Source of the DNA: Planctomycetota bacterium | GTDB taxonomy: Bacteria > Planctomycetota > UBA8742 > UBA2392 | NCBI GenBank assembly: GCA_016712285.1 | Contig: JADJRK010000001.1 | Location: forward strand, 3,534,001 to 3,598,000 | DNA length: 64,000 bases | Direction of reading: 5' to 3' | Shown here: positions 33,091-40,365 of the stretch, piece after piece | How the letters are laid out: every line of letters begins with the position of its first letter | Numbering within the stretch: position 1 is the first letter of the stretch | Program-made: the position numbers and the translations under genes | Notes under the pieces: generated by a model | What the model saw: the letters and a program-made list of their open reading frames with translations, nothing else | Told to the model about the DNA's origin: nothing | Databases searched by the model: none

Positions 33091-34701
33091 TCACTCCCAC
33101 AGCGGGGCTAGTTCGCGGGCGTGGCTTCTTAGGTACTCTGGTTCGTAGCGGTAGTAGATCTCTAACATCAACACGCACAGCGCTGTTGAGTACAGCCGAC
33201 CGCCGCCGGCTTGTGCCCAGTAGTCGCCGCCCGGGTCAAAGCTTCCGCGCCGGGGGCCGGACTTGTTCTGGTTTGGCAGCAGCGTCTTCTTGAGTTCAAT
33301 GTTCCACTTGCGCCAGCGGTCTTCGCCGCCGTCCGCGTCACGGCCCACCATCAACGCCAGCGAACCGTAGTACCAGTAATACATGTTGCTGCCCTCAAGC
33401 TCTGAGGCGGCTTTCCAGTTGGGCGGCGTGGCCGACATGCGTTCGCGCTGCCGCGTCTGCATCGGGCTGTCGCCCGCCTCGCCCAGAAGCCGCCGGCTCA
33501 GGTTGCTCACGGCCAGCATGCCCATGCCGCGATGAAACTCGCGCACGCCCTGGTCGGCGTAAATCGCTTCGCCGTCCTTCCGGGTCGCTTCGCGCATCAG
33601 GCCCGCCAGCTTGACCAGCGAGTCCACGGGCACTTTCAGCCCGGCTTCGCGCGCGGCGGTCAGCGCCAGCATCGCCCAGCCGCTGATGGACAGGTCGTCG
33701 CGCTCGGGGCGGTTCCAGCGTGTGTCGCCGGGATAGCGCTGGGCATAGTCCCAGCCGCCGCCGTCGCCCTGGCAATCGCACAGGTAGTTCACGGCGCGCT
33801 GAACCGGCGTGCGCAGCTTTTCGTCGCCGGTCAGCATGTAAAGGTCGCACAGCGCCAGCGTCGCGATCGCGTGGCCGTAGAACGTGGGACGGTAAGTGTC
33901 CGTGGGCAGGCCGAAGCCGCCGTCGTCGGCGCGCTGGCGCGACAACAGCCAGTCGCGCGCGGCCTTGACCGTGCCCGCGTACTTGCCCTCAAGGTGATCG
34001 TGGCCCGCGCCCGTGAACGCCAGCAGGCACAGCGCGGTGATGCCGACGTCGTTGCGGGCCATGCCCACGCCCTCAGCCATGCGCTCGTGCTGCGGCGCGC
34101 CTGGCAGGTAGTGGGTCATGTAGCCGTCGCTGTCCCAGCGGCCGTCGTGGTCCTGCACCTTGGCAAGCCACGCCAGCCCCATCTCGACGGCGTCTTCGGT
34201 GTCGCTGCCGCCGCCGTGCTTGCGCAGGCCGTCGGCGCGGCGTGATTGCCCGCGTGAGCCCGTGGCGCCCCCGCCGGGCAGGGTGGCCGGGCTTTGGCCT
34301 ACGGTCGCGCTGCCGCTGCCGCCCGCGTTGGCGGCCAGTCGCTCTGACAGCGGCCGCGTGTCGGTGGCTGCGGACTGCGTGGCGTTCTCGACGGGCTTGG
34401 TGCGCTCGGGCAGGGGTTGCGGCTGCGGCTGGTCATCTTCGCGCATCATTTCGCTGACAGAAGCCGATGACGGCTGTACTTCTTCGGCGGCTGGGCCGGG
34501 CGCGGCGCCTTCGTCTTTTTCTTTGGCGTCGTTGGGGTCAACGCCTTCGATGCCGCCGAGCTGCGTCACGAAGTCGCCCTTGCGCGGCTCTTCCCACAAG
34601 CTGAACAGCCGGTGGTTGATAAACAGCGTAAACGCCATCAGGTGCACGCTCAGCGTGAGCAGGATGGGTGTGCCCCAGTCGCGTTTGCGGCGCTTAGTCA
34701 C
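33091..34701 (-). CDS. Membrane-anchored alpha-alpha toroid (squalene-cyclase/prenyltransferase-repeat) protein
   Basis: The 536-residue protein has a basic N-terminus and one transmembrane helix (about residues 10-28), a ~130-residue Pro/Ala/Gly-rich low-complexity linker and a C-terminal alpha-alpha toroid domain (about 165-530). The domain shows prenyltransferase/squalene-oxidase-type repeats: GLAWLAKVQDHDGRWDSDGY, WLLSRQRADDGGFGL, YLCDCQGDGGGWDYAQRYPG. The catalytic DXDD motif of squalene-hopene cyclases is not seen, so it is more likely a protein-binding module. A sister protein, with a signal peptide, is encoded at 52671. Its start overlaps the end of the zinc-ribbon gene by eight bases, suggesting a complex of the two. 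Confidence 0.84.
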   Translation of the reverse strand: MTKRRKRDWGTPILLTLSVHLMAFTLFINHRLFSLWEEPRKGDFVTQLGGIEGVDPNDAKEKDEGAAPGPAAEEVQPSSASVSEMMREDDQPQPQPLPERTKPVENATQSAATDTRPLSERLAANAGGSGSATVGQSPATLPGGGATGSRGQSRRADGLRKHGGGSDTEDAVEMGLAWLAKVQDHDGRWDSDGYMTHYLPGAPQHERMAEGVGMARNDVGITALCLLAFTGAGHDHLEGKYAGTVKAARDWLLSRQRADDGGFGLPTDTYRPTFYGHAIATLALCDLYMLTGDEKLRTPVQRAVNYLCDCQGDGGGWDYAQRYPGDTRWNRPERDDLSISGWAMLALTAAREAGLKVPVDSLVKLAGLMREATRKDGEAIYADQGVREFHRGMGMLAVSNLSRRLLGEAGDSPMQTRQRERMSATPPNWKAASELEGSNMYYWYYGSLALMVGRDADGGEDRWRKWNIELKKTLLPNQNKSGPRRGSFDPGGDYWAQAGGGRLYSTALCVLMLEIYYRYEPEYLRSHARELAPLWE

Positions 34702-35887
34702 TGCGGCCTTTCCTGCGCTTGAGTTCTTCCTGCAGCTCCTTGACCAGCTTTTCGAGCTCGGCGTCGGTCATATCGCGCACTTCGCGTGTGCTCTGGCCGG
34801 TCAGGCGGTCGCGGGCCTTGCGCGCCTCAGTGGCGACGGCTTCGCTCGGGTCGGCGTCGGCAAGTCGCGTCAGCTCGGGCAGGGCCAGCTTGTCATCCAG
34901 CATGGCGCACACGCGGCACGCGATCACGCGGGTTTCGTCATCCTGTACCCCGAGCAGCGCGCGCACGTAGGGCCGCGTGGCGATCAGGCGGCGCGAGCCG
35001 GCCTCGATCAAGCCGTCCCAGACCTCGCCAAGGTCGGTGCTTTGCAGATTGGCGATCACGGGCGCAGCCAGTTCATTCTCAATGGCGACCAAATCGTCGG
35101 CCACGTCGGCTGCAAGCGGGATCGGGGCATCGGGCTGGGCCGGAGTCGGCGTGGGATCGGTCGGGCGATTGTCCGGCGGCTCTTCGCCGCCGGGATTGTC
35201 ATCGATGGGCGGCTCTGCGTCGCGCGGGCGGTTGCTGCGCTGCGGGAGCGGCTGGCCGCGGTCCTGGGCCTGGTTGCCGCGTTCGGCGGCCATCTCGTTC
35301 AGGCGCTGCTGCGAAGTGACGGCAAACCAAAGCGACACCGCAAACATCGGCAGCACGATGATGATCAAGACGATCGGGAGAATCGGCCGCCGCTGGTCCT
35401 GGCGGGCGCCGGCCACGAACTCTTCGGCGGCGCGTGTCGGCTGCGGGCGAGTGGCAGCCGGCATCACGCGCGGCAGTGACGCCGCTGGCCGTATGGGTAG
35501 GGGCCGCGGCTCGGCGGGCGGCTTGGGCAATACGCGGCGCTCAGTTTCTGCGGTGGAGTCTTTGCGCGCGGCTGTGCAGCGCGAGCAGCTGAGCACGCCA
35601 CCCAGGCGCGACGCGCGGCCCTCAATCAGGTCCAGCGCGGTGACGGGAATGCCGCAGCCCTCGCAATGCCAGACGGCGGAATGGTACTCGCCCAAGGGGC
35701 CTGGCTCAGCCGCTTCGGGCGTGCGCACGGGCTGTTTCGCCACACAGTTGCTGCAAACGGTTTCGCCGTCGCGTTCAACGGCTTCACCGCGCGCGATGGC
35801 GCCTTCGCTGAGTGGTCTACCGCACTTGTCGCAGAACTGCAGCAGCATATAGGACCCAGGGGAGGGCCCAGGGGATTCAAGGGCCAT
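34694..35887 (-). CDS. Double zinc-ribbon, single-TM protein with HEAT-like region and coiled-coil tail
   Basis: The 397-residue protein opens with two short zinc ribbons, CDKCGRP...CSNC (about residues 19-47) and CEGCGIP...CSRC (about 75-105). A linker and one transmembrane helix follow (ILPIVLIIIVLPMFAVSLWF), then a Pro/Asp-rich spacer, a HEAT-like helical region (RRLIATRPYVRALLGVQDDE, VCAMLDDKLALPELTRL) and a charged coiled coil ending ELQEELKRRKGRSD. The domain set suggests a membrane-tethered scaffold with a cytoplasmic metal-binding head. ATG 35887 has GAGGG upstream; ATG 35848, directly before the first ribbon, is an alternative. It is probably cotranslated with the toroid protein. Confidence 0.78.
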   Translation of the reverse strand: MALESPGPSPGSYMLLQFCDKCGRPLSEGAIARGEAVERDGETVCSNCVAKQPVRTPEAAEPGPLGEYHSAVWHCEGCGIPVTALDLIEGRASRLGGVLSCSRCTAARKDSTAETERRVLPKPPAEPRPLPIRPAASLPRVMPAATRPQPTRAAEEFVAGARQDQRRPILPIVLIIIVLPMFAVSLWFAVTSQQRLNEMAAERGNQAQDRGQPLPQRSNRPRDAEPPIDDNPGGEEPPDNRPTDPTPTPAQPDAPIPLAADVADDLVAIENELAAPVIANLQSTDLGEVWDGLIEAGSRRLIATRPYVRALLGVQDDETRVIACRVCAMLDDKLALPELTRLADADPSEAVATEARKARDRLTGQSTREVRDMTDAELEKLVKELQEELKRRKGRSD

Positions 35888-36009
35888 CGCCCTCGTTAAG
35901 TGTAGCTATGGGTCAGGGTTCTGACAGGGTCTCGACGCCCATGAATTGCGGATCGGCAAGCCTGAGGCGGAGTGTTCAAGATGTTGGTTCTTCTCGGTGA
36001 CTCCGCCCC

Positions 36010-36075
36010 TTTAGTGCTTTGGTGCTTTTGTGGTTGCTAATGCTGTTGACCACTAAAACACGAAAACACAAAAGG
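36010..36075. repeat. Empty inverted-repeat element, CACGAAAA type
   Basis: Within the 324-bp gap 35888-36211, a 27-nt left arm ending CTTTTGTGGT (36010-36034) and a right arm ACCACTAAAACACGAAAA... (36049-36075) are inverted copies with about 22 of 27 matches and a 14-nt spacer. Each arm is made of ~8-9 nt units (CACGAAAA/CACTAAAA). The arm sequence matches the ends of the GxxExxY element at 39884. The rest of the gap looks non-coding. Confidence 0.75.
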
Positions 36076-36211
36076 CCGGTCGTGGCAGTAAGCGCTTTCT
36101 GCAGCGAGTTGTTGACGGAACGCTGACTGCGCACCCAAGCAGCCCCTAAGGCTGTTTTTCTACGTGTTGTTCTGTGGCCTCCGTGGCTGCTTTGCGCGTT
36201 TCTTGGAAGGC

Positions 36212-37108
36212 CTAGGGCAGCTCTTGTTTCAGGCAGAACACGCTGCCGCCGGACTTCATGAACTCGCTGGTATCCAGCTCGACTACCTCAAACCCCCGGC
36301 GCGTCAGCGCCTTCACCGTGGCGTCGCTGCCGCGCTGGATCAGCACGTGTTTGTCGTCGGGGCAATGCGCGTTGCAGGCGAAGTTGCGGCTGTCTTCGGT
36401 GCACAGCGGTATCAGGTCTTCAAAGCCGGCTTGCAGGCGTTCCAGGCCGGGTGCGTCAAAGGCGCTGGGCACGTATAGCGCGGTGCGCGTGGTCAGCACG
36501 CACAGGCAGGTGTCCAGGTGGTAAAAGCGCTCGTCGGTCAGGCGCAGCGGAATCACGACGGCGCCGGTCGCGCGGGCCACGAAGTTCCAGGCCTCGATGC
36601 TGGTGCGGGGGCCGATGCCGCCCCAGAAAGCGTGCTGGCCGTGGTGGCGGATGGCGTCGCCGGTGCCTTCAAAAGGCCAAAGCTCTTCGGGGAACTGGTG
36701 TACCGCATAGCCGTGATCGCGGTACCAGCGTTCAAAGTGGGCGACTTCGGATTTGCGCGAGGCGTTGGCCATGCTGGAAAGCACGACTGCCGGCTGGTCG
36801 TCGGTGTCGCGATACGCGAGGCTTTGGTTGGCGGAAAAGCAGAAGTCGGGCAGCCCCGGCGGGCCGTCGATCTCATGCACGGTGATGCCGATGTCGCGAT
36901 AGGCCTGTGCCAGAGCATTCCATTGGGCGATTGCGCGGTCGCGGTCAACCAGGTTCAGGCGGCCCTGCGCGTCTTTCATCCAGGGGTTGATTGCGCTTTC
37001 GACCTGAAAGTGCGTCGGTCGTGCCATCAGCAAGGCGGTGCACGGCCCCCGGCCCGGCGCATCCAGCAGGGCGTTGGGTATGTCATCGGCGTTGGCTATG
37101 ACTGGCAT
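36212..37108 (-). CDS. Dimethylargininase / amidinotransferase-family enzyme
   Basis: The 298-residue protein belongs to the guanidino-modifying superfamily (DDAH, arginine deiminase, amidinotransferase). It has an early MARPTHFQVESAINPWM block, FCFSANQSLAYRD, the active-site histidine region GQHAFWGGIGPRTS and YHLDTCLCVLTTRTALYVPS, and ends with the nucleophile segment FMKSGGSVFCLKQEL. The length and motifs fit dimethylarginine dimethylaminohydrolase-like enzymes, which make citrulline from methylated arginine; hydrolysis of another guanidino compound is possible. ATG 37108 has AAGGA upstream; the frame runs open to 37147. Its closeness to the arginine decarboxylase/agmatinase pair (5 kb) is suggestive but not an operon. 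Confidence 0.82.
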   Translation of the reverse strand: MPVIANADDIPNALLDAPGRGPCTALLMARPTHFQVESAINPWMKDAQGRLNLVDRDRAIAQWNALAQAYRDIGITVHEIDGPPGLPDFCFSANQSLAYRDTDDQPAVVLSSMANASRKSEVAHFERWYRDHGYAVHQFPEELWPFEGTGDAIRHHGQHAFWGGIGPRTSIEAWNFVARATGAVVIPLRLTDERFYHLDTCLCVLTTRTALYVPSAFDAPGLERLQAGFEDLIPLCTEDSRNFACNAHCPDDKHVLIQRGSDATVKALTRRGFEVVELDTSEFMKSGGSVFCLKQELP

Positions 37109-37152
37109 GTTGTCCTTGACGCGGCCTGTATGGAAAGGATAGCACACGGGCG

Positions 37153-37533
37153 ATGAATCACCTGTTCACGATTCTGAATGGCGGCGTGTTTGTATGGCTG
37201 GTGATAGGCGTTTTGTTCAAACGCAAACCGCCATTGCACATGATGTGGATGTGCGCCGGGTTCGCCCTGGACACGGCGTTGCTGCTGTTCATTGAACTTG
37301 ACCGCAAGGCAACGGGCGCGTTGTTTGCGCCGATGGGCCCGTGGCTGGTGGTGCATATCCTGATCGCCGTGGTACTTGTGCCGTGGTACCCGATGATGCT
37401 GTACAGCGGCGGCAAGGTAAGCGCGGGCAAGCCGGTGGGGTTTCACAAGACCATCGCCCGGGTGTTTTTCGTGCTGCGCTTTCTGCTGTGGCTGACAGCC
37501 GTACTGGCAATGCAGGAAAAAGCCGCGGGGTAG
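37153..37533 (+). CDS. Small DUF420-like membrane protein
   Basis: The 126-residue protein has four hydrophobic helices and the order of conserved features seen in DUF420/YozB-type proteins: a first helix, then PPLHMMWMCAGFALDTALLL, a third helix beginning WLVVHILIAVVLVPWYPMM and a GFHKTIARVFFVLRFLLWL segment with a conserved His. DUF420 members are linked to cytochrome oxidase assembly in other bacteria, but no such genes are nearby. It is divergent from the dimethylargininase-like gene (45 bp). Its TAG stop codon is the first part of a TAGGGGCGACGC repeat, so the repeat has replaced or supplied the end of the gene. Confidence 0.62.
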   Translation: MNHLFTILNGGVFVWLVIGVLFKRKPPLHMMWMCAGFALDTALLLFIELDRKATGALFAPMGPWLVVHILIAVVLVPWYPMMLYSGGKVSAGKPVGFHKTIARVFFVLRFLLWLTAVLAMQEKAAG

Positions 37534-37654
37534 GGGCGACGCAAGCGTCGCCTGGGAAAGAACCAAGAAGCAAAGGCGTAGGGGCGACGCTTGCGTCGCC
37601 CGGGATGAACCCAGTAGGCCGCGACGCCGCGGGCGGGGCAAGCCCCGCCCCTAC
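37530..37654. repeat. Triple GC hairpin array (GTAGGGGCG type) between two convergent genes
   Basis: Three hairpins: GTAGGGGCGACGC-AA-GCGTCGCC (37530-37552), GTAGGGGCGACGC-TT-GCGTCGCC (37578-37600) and GGGCGGGGC-AA-GCCCCGCCC ending in CTAC (37631-37654). The outer ends are inverted copies, and each supplies the TAG stop of the gene that runs into it (plus-strand stop 37531-37533, minus-strand stop 37651-37653). Confidence 0.85.
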
Positions 37655-38499
37655 AAATACTTCAGCAGAAACTCGCGGGCGCGTTTGGCTACTTCGACCG
37701 CCTTGTGTTCGAAGGTGTAGAGTTCGACGGTGATCCAGCCGTTGTCGTAGCCTGCGCCGCGCAACTGCTTGAAAAACTCGTCGAAGTCAATCGCGCCGTC
37801 GCCCGGCACCAGGTGAAAATGCACACGGTCAGCGGCGATGTCCTCGATCTGGATGTGGTGGATGCGGTCTTTGAAACGCGCAGCGTTCGCAGCCGGGTCT
37901 TCACCTACGCAGTAGAAGTGGCCCACGTCGAAGTTCAGCCCAAGCCATTTGTCCGCGACCGGATCGCCGGCAAAGCGCTGCATGAAATCGTCATACTCGC
38001 CCGCTTTTTCGATCAGCAGGCCGGGCTCGGGCTCAATGCACAGGCGCACGCCGGCTTCGGCGGCGTCAGGCAGCACGCTGCGGATGCCTTCTTCGAACCA
38101 GTCGGCGGCTTGCTCGCAGGTAATGCCGGGGTCGATTGGGCCGCCGGGCTCAGTGCTGATTGTCGGCGCGCCCAGCTTGGCAGCGAGGTGCAGACAGTTG
38201 CGAGTATGCTCAACGCGCAGCTTGCGGCGAGCAGGATCTTTCTCGCACCACGAAGGCCGATGGCAGCCCTCGATGCCGTAAAGCATGAACGCGTTGCAGT
38301 TGGAGACGGCGAGATTGCGCGCCGCCAGCTTCTCGCGCCAGCGCTTGATGTCGGCGTCGGACACCTGGGGCGGAAACGCATGCGGCGGGTCAAGCAGTAT
38401 CTCAATGCCCTGGTAGCCCGCGTCGGCAACCAGATCAATCGCCTCATCCAGCGAGTACCGCTTCATCGCGTTAGATGCAAATGCCAGCTTGAATGCCAT
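37651..38499 (-). CDS. Sugar-phosphate isomerase/epimerase-like TIM-barrel protein
   Basis: The 282-residue protein is a xylose-isomerase-like TIM barrel (AP_endonuc_2 superfamily). It begins KLAFASNAMKRYSLDEAIDL and shows YQGIEILLDPPHAFPP, the metal-ligand strand VRLCIEPEPGLLIE, LGLNFDVGHFYCVGEDP, HIQIEDIAADRVHFHLVPG and a final WITVELYTFEH; the Glu, Asp, His and Glu ligands at the barrel mouth are present. Such enzymes isomerise or epimerise sugars, inositol derivatives or hydroxypyruvate. The substrate cannot be assigned. The stop codon (37651-37653) is formed by the flanking GC hairpin repeat. The start is followed on the upstream side by a 441-bp gap of nested inverted repeats. Confidence 0.83.
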   Translation of the reverse strand: MAFKLAFASNAMKRYSLDEAIDLVADAGYQGIEILLDPPHAFPPQVSDADIKRWREKLAARNLAVSNCNAFMLYGIEGCHRPSWCEKDPARRKLRVEHTRNCLHLAAKLGAPTISTEPGGPIDPGITCEQAADWFEEGIRSVLPDAAEAGVRLCIEPEPGLLIEKAGEYDDFMQRFAGDPVADKWLGLNFDVGHFYCVGEDPAANAARFKDRIHHIQIEDIAADRVHFHLVPGDGAIDFDEFFKQLRGAGYDNGWITVELYTFEHKAVEVAKRAREFLLKYL

Positions 38500-38574
38500 G
38501 CCAACAACTTAGGTTGTTCCCGCGCCCAGCGAAACCATGTGGTGCGAAGGCCGCGCAGAACCACGACTGCAGTT

Positions 38575-38889
38575 GGCCACGAAAGCACAAAAACACGAAA
38601 GTACGGGCTCCTGCCTTGCAGTCGCACGAACAGTGCAGTCACTGACCACACAGACGCCAGCGCGCATCACGGGCTAGTGGCAACTGCAAAAGGGCATTAA
38701 GCCACGGAGCACACGGAGTTTCGCGGAGGACCACAGGCAACAGGATAGGCAGGACGCCAAGGATCGACTGCCGCATCCTGCAGATCCTGTTGGCTTTCTC
38801 GGTGTTCCTCCGTGACCTCTGTGGCTGCATCACGTCTTTCCGGAGAGGTCATTAGCACTTTCGTGCTTTCGTGTTTTTGTGGTTGAACC
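38575..38889. repeat. Nested pair of inverted-repeat elements in the gap before the epimerase gene
   Basis: The gap 38500-38940 has no gene. Outer arms of the CACGAAAA type (38577-38604 and 38854-38884) are inverted copies; over 28 aligned bases all five differences are transitions. Between them sits a second inverted pair of the CACGGAG/CACAGAG type (about 38699-38736 and 38793-38828). This looks like one element inserted into another. Confidence 0.76.
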
Positions 38890-38940
38890 GCATTCGCGTC
38901 ACGCTGTTGCCATTGACAGCCGCAACGGCAAACTTGGCGC

Positions 38941-39879
38941 ATGAAGATCTTTCTTACAGGCGCAGCCGGTTTCATCGGGTCCCATGTTGCGCGGGCGCTG
39001 CTGGCCCGTGGCGACAGCGTTATCGGCTTCGACGATTTCAATGACTTCTATGATCCCGCGATCAAGCGGCGCAATGTGGCTGAACTGCCTGAGTTGCGCA
39101 TGGTCGAGGGCGATCTGCGCAAGCAGCTGGATGTTGAGAAGGCCTTGGGAGACGGGGCGGACGTTGTTGTCAACCTCGCGGCCCGCGCGGGTGTGCGCCC
39201 GAGCCTTGAGGACCCAGTGCTGTATGCAGACACCAACGTCAAAGGCCTCGTGCACGTGCTGGAGGCCATGCGCGTTCGCGGCTTGAAGAAGCTGGTGCAT
39301 GCCAGCTCAAGCAGCGTCTACGGCGGGCAGGAAAAAGTTCCGTTCAGCGAAGACGACCCGATCAATCACCCGTGGTCGCCCTATGCCGCCACCAAGCGCA
39401 GCAATGAGCTGATGCTCAGCACATGGAAGCATCTCTACGGCATCGAAAGCCACGCTCTGCGCTTCTTTACCGTGTTCGGCCCCGGCCAGCGGCCGGATTT
39501 GGCGATCTCGAAGTTCATCAAGCTGATCGATGCAGGCAAGCCGCTGCCGTTCTTCGGCGACGGCAAAAGTGGCCGCGACTACACCTACATCGATGACATC
39601 GTGCAGGGTGTGGTCGCCAGCATCGACCGCGTCAGCGGCTTGGAGATTATCAACCTCGGGGGCGACGAGCCCGTCACGCTGACCGAGATGGTGCAGACGA
39701 TCGAGAAGGTCATGGGCAAGAAAGCCATCCTCGACCGCCAGCCCGACCAGCCGGGCGACGTGCCGCGCACCATGGCCGACGTAAGCAAAGCCAAACGCCT
39801 GCTGGGCTACGAGCCCAAGACCAGCTTCGCCGAAGGCGTCGCGAAGCAATTCGAGTGGTACCGAACAATGACACACTGA
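38941..39879 (+). CDS. NAD-dependent sugar-nucleotide epimerase (UDP-glucuronate 4-epimerase-like)
   Basis: The 312-residue protein is an extended short-chain dehydrogenase: the NAD motif LTGAAGFIGSHVARALL at the N-terminus, DVVVNLAARAGVRPSLEDP, the catalytic Ser/Thr strand HASSSSVYGG, the YxxxK pair in SPYAATKRSNELM, and TVFGPGQRPDLAISKFI. AARAGVRPSLEDP and the GPGQRPDLA loop fit UDP-glucuronate/UDP-galacturonate 4-epimerases better than GalE. The product would be a precursor for surface polysaccharide, in keeping with the glycosyltransferase fusion 1.9 kb downstream. No clear ribosome site is seen before ATG 38941. A GxxExxY element begins five bases after its TGA. Confidence 0.9.
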   Translation: MKIFLTGAAGFIGSHVARALLARGDSVIGFDDFNDFYDPAIKRRNVAELPELRMVEGDLRKQLDVEKALGDGADVVVNLAARAGVRPSLEDPVLYADTNVKGLVHVLEAMRVRGLKKLVHASSSSVYGGQEKVPFSEDDPINHPWSPYAATKRSNELMLSTWKHLYGIESHALRFFTVFGPGQRPDLAISKFIKLIDAGKPLPFFGDGKSGRDYTYIDDIVQGVVASIDRVSGLEIINLGGDEPVTLTEMVQTIEKVMGKKAILDRQPDQPGDVPRTMADVSKAKRLLGYEPKTSFAEGVAKQFEWYRTMTH

Positions 39880-39883
39880 TTTT

Positions 39884-40348
39884 GAACCACGAAAACACAA
39901 AAGCACAAAAGGGGCACGCGATGGGTTTTCAGCCGCTTCCAACCGACCTCGAAGACTTGATTCACCGGGTAATCGGCGCGGCCATCGAAGTGCATCGGGT
40001 GCTTGGCCCCGGTCACCTTGAGGCGCACTACGGCAACGCCTTCGCGATTGAACTAGGGCTCAGGGGTATCCAGTTCTCCCGCGAAGCCAGCGTCCAACTT
40101 GAGTACAAGGGCCACGTGGTGGGACAGGGAAAGATCGACTTCTTTGTCGAAGACCGACTTGCGGTTGAACTAAAGGCGGTACAGGCGATTAATGACGTGC
40201 ATTTGGCGCAGACGATTTCGTACCTTCGGATTGTCGATCAGCGCGCAGGTTTGATTTTGAATTTCCACGTGCCTGCCATGAACTCGAAGGATGCGATTCG
40301 CAGAGTTCTCGTGAACTGACGTTTTGTGCCTTTGTGTTTTTGTGGTTC
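39884..40348 (+). mobile_element. GxxExxY element with terminal inverted repeats
   Basis: The left end GAACCACGAAAACACAAA... (39884-39911) and the inverted right end (...TTTGTGTTTTTGTGGTTC, 40321-40348) match at about 26 of 28 positions and enclose a single complete gene. The element is 465 bp long and fills the space between the epimerase stop and the next start. No obvious target duplication could be fixed by eye. Empty elements with the same arms lie at 36010 and 38575. Confidence 0.72.
39921..40319 (+). CDS. GxxExxY-family protein (PD-(D/E)XK nuclease-like fold)
   Basis: The 132-residue protein is a complete GxxExxY (PF13366-type) member. It has IHRVIGAAIEVHRVLGPGHL, the naming motif in the region GPGHLEAHYGNAF, then the nuclease-like core: IDFFVEDRLAVELKAV (Asp plus E-L-K, the (D/E)XK pair) and QTISYLRIVDQRAGLILNF. 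The family function is unsettled; the fold predicts a nuclease or nucleic-acid-binding role. The ribosome site AAAAGGGG is part of the left repeat arm, so the element carries its own translation signal. The gene lies entirely between terminal inverted repeats, which suggests that it moves or is maintained with them. Confidence 0.92.
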   Translation: MGFQPLPTDLEDLIHRVIGAAIEVHRVLGPGHLEAHYGNAFAIELGLRGIQFSREASVQLEYKGHVVGQGKIDFFVEDRLAVELKAVQAINDVHLAQTISYLRIVDQRAGLILNFHVPAMNSKDAIRRVLVN

Positions 40349-40365
40349 CTAACCGCGGTGCCTGC

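Noticed and set aside
33091..34701. Squalene-hopene cyclase
   Set aside because: The toroid repeats are there, but I see no DXDD catalytic motif, the domain is shorter, and a long Pro-rich linker with a membrane anchor precedes it.
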